Part shown: positions 56,905 to 64,000 of the stretch, one piece after another
Numbering within the stretch: the stretch's first letter is position 1
How the letters are laid out: every line of letters begins with the position of its first letter
NCBI GenBank assembly: GCA_963969345.1
Contig: OZ017766.1
Coordinates: 5,208,001 to 5,272,000 of the forward strand
DNA: 64,000 bases
Source of the DNA: Turbatrix aceti
Taxonomy: Eukaryota; Nematoda; Chromadorea; Rhabditida; Panagrolaimidae
Reading direction: 5' to 3'
The notes under the pieces: model-generated
The model's database searches: none
The model's input: only the letters and a program-made list of their open reading frames with translations
Told to the model about the DNA's origin: nothing
Made by a program: the position numbers and the translations under genes

Positions 56905-59087
56905 TCAATCAGCAGATTCGCCTGTCTTGGGAGGGTCGGGCTTGACGACGAAGGATTCGAGGGGCGGGAGAGGAGGTAGCAGGACGAGCTGCTTCCTCTG
57001 CTCGAAAAACGACAGAAGCATGCGGAATCGCTCCGGTTCGGTCGTCTTCGGACGAGTATGCAGCAACTGAGCGAAGTCAAACAGCGAGACGTTCCTGTAG
57101 AAAAACAAGTACCATCTAGTAAAAAAAAGAATTTTTTATAAAAAAAATTTAATTTTCGAAAAAGCAAAAAAGTCACATTTTTTATTAAAAAAAATTGAAA
57201 TAGCAAAAAATTCTTCTTTCTTATAGTAGGATGTTTGTGCAAAGACACAATTTTAATTTTACGGTATGTATATTCGATAAAATCCAAATTTTACGCTGAT
57301 AACGGTTTGGCGGGCCATTAGGTCCGGAGCCATTGATTTGAAAAAGATAATGCACGCTTTATCATAATTGTCAAAATAGTCAATGGCGAAAGCGCGATGG
57401 AGGGAGGAGGCGGCGCAGGGTCAAGTGGGTGAGTGTGAGCGAGCGAGCGATAGCGCAAGGACGATTGCGTAAGACAAAAAAATGATTCTGTTAAATTAAT
57501 TTTAAAAATGTTGAAAAAAAATATTTTTGAATTCCTCGGAAATAGGCAATCATAATGATGGGTCATTTGACGATCAATAATCAAACATGAACAAATTTGA
57601 ATTTTTGGTTTACAAAAAAATAATTTGTGCCAGTAACTGGGGTAGGGGCAAATGTGATATCAATAGCATTGCCATTTTTTGCTGAGTATGAAAAACATTT
57701 TTTCAACTTTTTAAAAATTAATTTGAATAATTCAATTTTTTGATCTCTCAGAAAATGAAATCCATGGTGAGTGGGCGGACCAGACAGCGGGTGCAGAGAC
57801 GGACGGCGCCGCACATGCCATCAGTCGAGAGAACCGCAACGGCGGTGACAGTGGGCGATTGGGTGATGGCGAAAGATGGCAAAACAAGTGATTGTTGTTA
57901 TTAATTTTGATTTATGTATCATAATTTTATGATTTTTGTTGAATTGCTATTTTTCCTAGCCCCCAGTGTTAGTGTTAGTACATATTCTTTGAATATTTTT
58001 TTGTGTTTGGTGTTATGCTTTGAAACGGGTCAATAAGCGGTTGCAGCGGGCGAGGATTTATTAGGCGATGGCGAAAGATGCGCGATATTGAAAAGCAACA
58101 TTATTACTTATATTTTATAAAAGCGCAAAACAAATTATATGGGGCCCCGAAGGGGCCCCCATTATATTTATATATTCCAATATTTTTAAATTTGAAAGCG
58201 GGTCAAAAAACGATTATATGTATTTGATTTGATTTTGATAATATGCAAATCGTCGGTTATTCTAAAAGATAATAACAAAAAATAATTATTTTCTATCGGT
58301 AAAATCATGATCGGCAAAAGATAATCGAAAAACGGGCAAAAAGAAAATAAACAACAAAACGATAGACGATCCTTTTCGATTTTACGATCCTTCTGATCCT
58401 TCCTTGATACCTTTACCTTGCCTTGCCTTCCCCTTCCTTCCTTTTCCCTTCCTGGGGCCCCCGAAGGGGGCCCCCCCCTTTAGCCTTGTTCTAATATTTT
58501 ATTACGAAAATTTTTTTAAACGAAAGCGGAAAGCAACTCACAGTTGACCACTATCTCCCGCACTTCGGAAAAAATCGTTGAATTGCTTGAACTTGTCCGC
58601 AAAGTCGCCGATCTCGGGGACGGTCAGGAACCAAAGATCGATGCCGTGAAAACGGATCTTCTTAGCGGCTTCGTTGAGAGCGGTTCGGATGTTGACAGCG
58701 ATTTGGTTGACGTCCTCGGCGGCTCTGAAGGTCAGGGCATCGTAGCCGAAGGAGAGAACATGCGTCGCATCCCGCGAGTTGTACTTGAGGACGTTGGACG
58801 CGTAGTCTCGGATTTCGGCCCTGAAATGGGAGTTTACAAAAAATAGGCACAAAATCCGAAACCAACTTGGACACGACGTCGACGCTGTGGACGTTGCTGT
58901 CGTTGGGATAGACCATGACGCCGACGACCTCCCGGTTACGTTCCTTGAACGTGCGAAACAGCGAATCGGCGACGATGACAAACTTCTTGCTGTATTCCAT
59001 CTGGTAGAGCGCAGCATGGCTCGCAGCAGCTGCGTCGCCTCCGGCGGGCGCTGAAATGGGATTGTCGACTTTGCTCTGGGATGCCAT
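56905..59087 (-). CDS. Unrecognised 229-residue protein (copy 2)
   Basis: Same three exons as at 44220-45127: 58867-59087, 58542-58820 and 56905-57094, with identical exon lengths and an open frame. The intron between exons 2 and 3 has grown from 170 to 1447 bp through the 57215-58492 insertion; its splice sites are unchanged. Residue differences are few (for example the last residue Asp instead of Ala, and conservative changes such as SLFRTF becoming RCFARS only in the alternative frame). The function is unknown, as for copy 1. Confidence 0.7.
57215..58492. mobile_element. 1.28-kb insertion in copy 2 only
   Basis: Copy 1 has the uninterrupted site AAAAAATTCTAATATTTT (about 44523-44540). In copy 2 the same site is split and TTCT appears on both sides (57211-57214 and 58489-58492), as expected of a 4-bp target duplication. 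The insert has no terminal inverted repeats or open gene. It contains two GC-hairpins of the form GGGGCCCC..GAAGGGGCCCC (58141-58160 and 58454-58478) and three GATGGCGAAAGATG-like motifs (about 57383, 57865, 58068). The superfamily is unknown; the hairpin near the 3' end recalls Helitrons, but the ends do not fit. Confidence 0.75.
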
Positions 59088-59486
59088 CGCAGGAAACAGA
59101 CAAAGACCGGTGAAATAGGAGTCCGCGAGAAGACGAGAAAGCAATGACTGGCAATAGTAGAGCAGGGCATTTAAAATCACATCAAGTTATGCAAAAAGTT
59201 GATTTTGCATGGGAAAAAATCATTTTAAATGAAGAAAAACACACCAAAAACATGATTTTAACTTCCAAAACGTTGCCTAAAACTTTCCTTGTAAGCAGAT
59301 ATTAATCCCACCCCCCCCCCACCTATTCCCCGGAGATAGCTGCCAGACTCCCGTCCTCGACATTGAACAAAATTTGGCAGCGAACGAATAAAATAGCCCC
59401 AAAATTGCCGTATAAATAAATGGACAGTCTATTTTACACAAATCATTCCGATTTTTTCATTAGGGTATTATTTTTAAAAAACTCAC

Positions 59487-59662
59487 TTAATTTATCGCCG
59501 CTTTCGATAGTAGTCGAAGTTTCGTCATCGTCCTGCGAAAGATCCCTGGCGTCTGGAATACGTGGGAATTTCTTCTTGTATATAACACTGGCAGGAACAG
59601 CGGACCACAATCTTTTTCTCCCCATAGACAGAACTGAACTGCAACGGTTCACTGATCTGAAG
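59487..59662 (-). CDS. Candidate exon, unknown protein (copy 2)
   Basis: Same 176-nt stretch with the same acceptor and donor as 45525-45700, apparently unchanged in sequence, although flanking DNA has gained an 8-11 bp GGAGGAGGGAAGG-type insertion near 59757. See copy 1 for the reading. Confidence 0.3.
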
Positions 59663-60083
59663 CTGAAAAAAAGCAATATATATATACATATAAAAATAGG
59701 AGAAAAAACTAACGCCGTGAAAAAACGGAAAAATAACGCGATCGATAGTTAAAGAGGAGGAGGGAAGGGGGAAAACAGTGAAAACATATATCAAAACGAT
59801 AGGCACTGATGTGAGCAAAATTGTTACCTTTATGCCAATTATGGATATAAAACATGCAACGAGAAAAAAAAACGCTAACGGAATTCGAAAAAGAAAACTT
59901 TATGTTCGCATACATCTGTATCCGTGCGGTTTGCAATAGTATCCGTGCAAACGCGTTAACCGCACGGATACACAGCAAAAGCGCGCGGATAAAATGCGGC
60001 CCGACACAACATAAACAACAACAGAAAACATCAGCGCATCAGTGCATTTTTGCAGAGTATCCGTGCATTTGGACTGGCCTGTG

Positions 60084-60312
60084 TTATCAAACGTGATATC
60101 GTATGCCTTCGCTGGAGTTACGTTCGCTGAGGGTCTCGCAGTGATAAAATTTTTATCGTTACTTCTACCGTTGTTTTTGTGTCGTTTCTTCTCCTTTTCG
60201 CTTCTTCCGTTCTTATTTTCTTATCAAACGAACTTTTTGTTGGTTGTTTTCGTTTTTCATCTTTCTAATTCTTTTTTTTCAGTATAATTGTTTCTTCACT
60301 ATATTGGTTGTC
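60084..60312. promoter_or_regulatory. Promoter/5' leader of the Pro/Ser-rich gene
   Basis: Unique sequence after the duplication. A pyrimidine-rich stretch ends TTTTTTTTCAG at about 60282, some 30 bp before the ATG, suited to a 5'UTR splice or trans-splice. Confidence 0.45.
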
Positions 60313-62571
60313 ATGGAAGACGTGTCTTACACCCCTCCCACGGATTACATCGAGACGTCGGTCAAGATTGTGAGTCTTTTACTTTTTCTGTATGTTTTCA
60401 TGGATAACTGCTTTTTCAGGGCGTTCAGCGTATTCTCGCAGCTGCCGACAACGCTTTCAGAATTCACGATGATATCACCAACTTGTTCATGCCCACGGAG
60501 CGGCTCGAGAAAGAATACAAGGAATTCCACGGCGTGGACCTCGATAAATTCGTATGTACTTTTATTTTTATTTTGTATTTCTTATGTTAGGCCAATGTTT
60601 TTTGCGTTTTCAGGAGTTGTACAAGTATTTCAACAACAAGTGCCTGGAAGACGTCGTCCTGATGTACTTTACACCGCATATCATGCTTTTCCGTCAAGAA
60701 TCCGGGGATAAGGAAAGTCCGGTCAGTGCCTACTGGGTTTGGTTCCATTCCTTTTACAAACTTTATCGTGAACATGCTCATGGTTAGTCTTTATTGTTAT
60801 TTTTGTTGTTATTTGATGTTTTTGATTGATTACAGAATTTGTTGCTCAGGTGAAGGAGGAGCGCAGTGCTCAGCGCCATGAGCTCTCTTCGGGTCAGTCT
60901 TCTCGGTCTCATTCTGATCAAAACTCAACTCATCCGTCAGATCCAGCTCCGGTCCGTGACTGGGACCGGCCTGCTCCGACCCGCACCCCGGATTCTCACC
61001 GCAAAAGTGAGCCGGCTTTCGTGGCAACTCCATTTCGCAATCGGGGTCAGTCAGTTTCGGCTCGTACCCAGGATTCTAGCAGTGAAACTGAGCTGACTCG
61101 TCCGCGTCCACGAACTCCAATGCGGAACTGGATCCAGTCCGCCCCGACCCGCACCCAGTCTCCTGCTGTCTCTCAGCAGCCGTCGGTCACTGGTACACGC
61201 ACCCAGGTTTCTCACCGCGAAAGTGATCCAGCCCATCAGCCTGGAGAGGACTCAAAAGTTCAAACGGCGCGTCCGCCAACTTCAATCCGCAACTGGGTGC
61301 AGACCACTCCGAATCGCGCCCAGAAACCTGAGCCGGCTCGTCCGCATCCGCCAACTGCCATCCGCAAATGGAACCAGTCCGCTCCGACTCGCACCCAAAA
61401 TTCTGCTGTCCCCCAGCAGCCGTCCGATGACCAAGCCCCGGATTCTCACCGCAAAACTGAGCCGGTTCATCTGCCTGAAGAAGATCCGAAAGTCATGGTC
61501 CAAACGACGCGTCCGCCAACTCCGATCTGCAACTCGAACCAGTCCGCTCCGACCTGCATCCAGTCTCCTGCTGTCCCTCAGCAGTCGCCGGTCGCTGGTA
61601 CACGCACCCAGGATTCTCACCGCGAAAGTGATCCAGTTCATCAGTCTGAAGAAGATTCGAAAGCCGTGGTTCAAACGACGCGTCCGCCAACGCCAGTCCG
61701 CAACTCGAATCAGTCCGCACCGACTCGCTCCCAGGATTCTAGCAGTGAAACTGAGCCGCGTCCACGAACTCCAATGCGTAACTGGATCCAGTCAGCTCCA
61801 ATCCGCACCCAGAATCCTGCTGTCCCTCAGCCGCCGCCGGTCGCTGCCAACAGCGAAACTGATCCGGCTCACCTGCCCAAAGATGACCCGGAAAAACCGC
61901 GCTCGCCAACTCCGTTCCGCAACTGGGTGCAGTTCGCCAAGACTCTCACCCAGAATCCTGCTATTCCTCAGCAGCCGTCCGATGACCAAGCCGCCACCCG
62001 CACCCCGGATCCCAGCAGTGAAACTGAGCCGGCTCGTTCGCATCCTCCAGCCCGCGACCGGGATCAGTCAGCCTTGACTCACACCGAGACTTCTGCTGTT
62101 CTCCAGCAGCCGCCGGTTGCTTCTGCCTGCACTGAGAATGCAACCAACAGCGAAACTGGGCCGTCTCATCTGCCCGAAGAGGGCCCGAAAGTCATTCCCA
62201 TAAAGCCTTGTCCGCCAACTCCAGTCCGCAACTCGAATCAGTTTGCTCCGACTCGCTCCCAGGATTCTAGCAGTGAAATTGAACCGGCTCGTCCGCGTCC
62301 GCCAGCTCAAGTCATCAACCGATTCCCGGCACCCGGGACCCGTGAAACTGAGTCGGCTCAGCCGTCTGAAGAGGACCTCAAAGCCATCCGTGCGCGCTTT
62401 GGCTGTGCCTCGAAGACAGCTGGCCCAACGCGCGTCGTCACTTCCGAAGCCATGAAGAATTCGGAGACGTTGCCTCCGGTTCGGCAAGGCAAAAAGAAGC
62501 AAACGAAGAGCGCGAATTCCGGTCATTATACCGATGAGGAAAAAGATGCAGATGAATGTCTGCGGCCGTAG
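60313..62571 (+). CDS. Unrecognised protein: helical head plus long Pro/Ser/Thr/Arg-rich repeat tail
   Basis: Exons 60313-60369, 60420-60551, 60614-60782 and 60836-62571 are phase-consistent and give 697 residues. Residues 1-119 look folded and helical (VQRILAAADNAFRIHDDI, then LYKYFNNKCLEDVVLMYF and SAYWVWFHSFYKLYREHAH). From about residue 140 to 640 the chain is low-complexity, made of degenerate units of about 45-60 residues. Recurring blocks are RPPTP.RN..QSAPTRTQ, AVPQQPPVA, TQDSHRESDP.H and EEDSKAVVQTTRP. The end is Lys-rich and acidic. There is no signal peptide or membrane helix. The head probably carries the function, and the disordered tail, rich in SP/TP sites, could be phosphorylated. 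I do not recognise a family. It lies just beyond the duplication and is not part of it. Confidence 0.75.
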
Positions 62572-64000
62572 TAATGCTTTTTTGATTGATTTTTACACTT
62601 TACACATTTTTCAATATCTGAATATTTATTTTGCCATCTATTATTTTTGATTTCCATTTTTTTGTCTTATTTTAGTTTGTTACGAAAGCGAAACGAATAA
62701 AATCGAATTCAATACTGATTTTATGCGTGCACACAAATGTGTTTTTGTGTTTGCAAATAATTGACAAATAAAAATACGGTAGTTTACACCGATTTTTTTT
62801 TTTTTTTTTTTTTTGTTTCCATGGTTTTTTTGTGGTTGCCAGACATCACTTTTTTTCTTCCCCCAAATGTCTTTTTTCCCTAAAAGGGCACCCGAAACTT
62901 GCATTTTATTAAAAAAATATTTTTTCGTACATGAATGCACTTTGATTTATTTTTTTGTTTCCAATGGAAATGTACATTCAGTTTTTATTGTTCAGCGCGT
63001 TTCCATGGCGGAATTGGGCACGGAAACGGTAAAACAAAAAAAAATGGTGAGCAAGACGTTGCTCGATTTTTGGATTTTCGGGCTCAACCAAGGTTTTTTT
63101 TCGCCTCGATCTTTTATGATCCGTGATTTTTAAGTGCAGTCAGTGTCATAAACTTATTTTAATCACTTTGCTGACTGTCAATAATGAAGTGCAAATAAAT
63201 CACCTACACGCGGATAAATCTAAATTTTCTTTTTTTTTTCTATTTTTATCCCTTCCCAGTCCTCCTTCTCTTTTTCACGAATTCTCTTTTTTATCCCATG
63301 ACAGACCGGGAACACCCATTTCCTCAAAAAACTGTTTACCCGATTTTTTTTGGTTCGCGTGGACAGAAAATGTCACGCAATGTTCAAATCTTTTTGTTTT
63401 GTTTTGGTCCGGTTAACAAAAAATCTACTAGGTCATTCTAACGCCAGTTGAACTCTAATGTGCTTGGAATAGCTGGGATTTCTAACAGGAAGCCAGCGTT
63501 CCGTTTACTTACTTTAGCTGGGCTCGGAGCAGTCAAGCAGACAAATAAAGTGTCACAAATTTGGTCCACTTATCCTAGGATACTCTGAATTATGTATTTG
63601 AAGGAAAAATGGGAAAAGTGTGAATACGTGACCCTAAATGGCGTGGAAAGGGAAGTTGTTAGACGGGTGTTAAGCACATCAGCTTCCGTCAAAGTTTTTT
63701 ATTTCGGGCATGCACATAAATATGTATTTGAAGCCGGGTCGAGTGAAAAAAATTTCAAAATTGTTTCCTGACATGCCAGATTTTTTGCAATCGTAAAACC
63801 AGGTGCCAAAAAACTTTTTTGACATCATTTGATATTCCCGATGTCTGATCCCTTCTTTTGAACCCAAAAAAAAATGTTTGTACCCCAAAAAAACTCAAAC
63901 TTGCAGCCAACATCAACCAAGATTATGTACATACATGCTAAGCATTGTTTCGCCTCGGCTTCTGTGTTTTTGTGTTTGGGTTCAAACAAAGGCGCAGAGT
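62572..64000. other. Right-end intergenic/intronic sequence
   Basis: AATAAA near 62768 and a long T-run at 62793-62814 follow the Pro/Ser-rich gene. Apart from the possible exon at 63005-63046, nothing codes convincingly; 63047-64000 could be that gene's first intron. Confidence 0.4.
63005..63046 (+). CDS. Possible first exon of a gene leaving the window
   Basis: TTATTGTTCAG (acceptor-like, ending about 62995) is followed within ten bases by ATG at 63005, reading MAELGTETVKQKKM up to a GTGAGC donor at 63047. An acceptor shortly before the ATG is the pattern seen at other genes here (ACOT8, GPCR, Pro/Ser-rich gene). No second exon is in view, so the product is unknown. Confidence 0.3.

Larger units (their letters stand above)
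51871..60083 (+). repeat. Segmental duplication, copy 2
   Basis: Second copy of 39185-46150 in direct orientation; 8.2 kb because of an extra 1278 bp at 57215-58492. It begins inside CCAR1 exon 3, 164 bp after the end of the 48358-51707 element, and ends in the ATCCGTGC cluster. Confidence 0.93.

Noticed and set aside
57215..58492. Helitron
   Set aside because: There is a GC hairpin near the 3' end, but the insert does not start TC, does not end CTRR at an A|T site, and is better explained by a TTCT duplication.

Overview
This window looks like a nematode nuclear genome. The strongest marker is a secreted pepsin-inhibitor-3 (aspin) family gene at 5673-6649, a family known essentially from nematodes. 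Genes are split by introns with GT donors and TTTTCAG or TTTTAG acceptors, and intergenic DNA is rich in A/T runs. A 200-N scaffold gap at 38526-38725 shows this is a draft assembly. All splice models below were read by eye and checked for reading-frame phase; none has transcript support. I cannot name the species.

Left end (1-6649): the 5' part of mitochondrial MCCC1 (minus), an ACOT8-type acyl-CoA thioesterase (plus) and the aspin (minus). Next comes a gene-poor stretch of about 24.6 kb (6650-31286). It holds a 1.4-kb palindrome and, touching it, a 6.4-kb composite element. That element has long inverted arms made of a 16-17 bp subterminal repeat and inverted 146-bp satellite arrays, an internal frame with three 98-residue repeats, and a nested hAT-type MITE with a perfect 8-bp target duplication.

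Middle (31287-47084): a rhodopsin-type GPCR (plus), a single-pass membrane protein (minus), a TRAIP-like RING/coiled-coil protein (minus), and, divergent from it, a full CCAR1/LST-3 orthologue (plus, 12 exons). These are followed by an unrecognised 229-residue protein gene (minus) and a small single-domain retropepsin-like gene (plus).

Right (47294-64000): a 1.0-kb LTR miniature element, then a 3.35-kb element built on the same plan as the 6.4-kb one (short perfect inverted ends, an array of a degenerate ten-mer, a palindrome inside). Then comes a second copy of a 7-kb block (39185-46150 repeated at 51871-60083). It carries a 5'-truncated but otherwise open CCAR1 and a second copy of the unrecognised gene, whose intron holds an extra 1.28-kb insertion. 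A proline/serine-rich repeat protein and a possible first exon of another gene close the window.

The most novel items are the two composite elements with arrays of short subterminal repeats, their internal uncharacterised minus-strand coding segments, the exon-like 75-nt unit held in both arms of a palindrome, and the small retropepsin-like gene. The duplication may be real or may be an unmerged haplotype.
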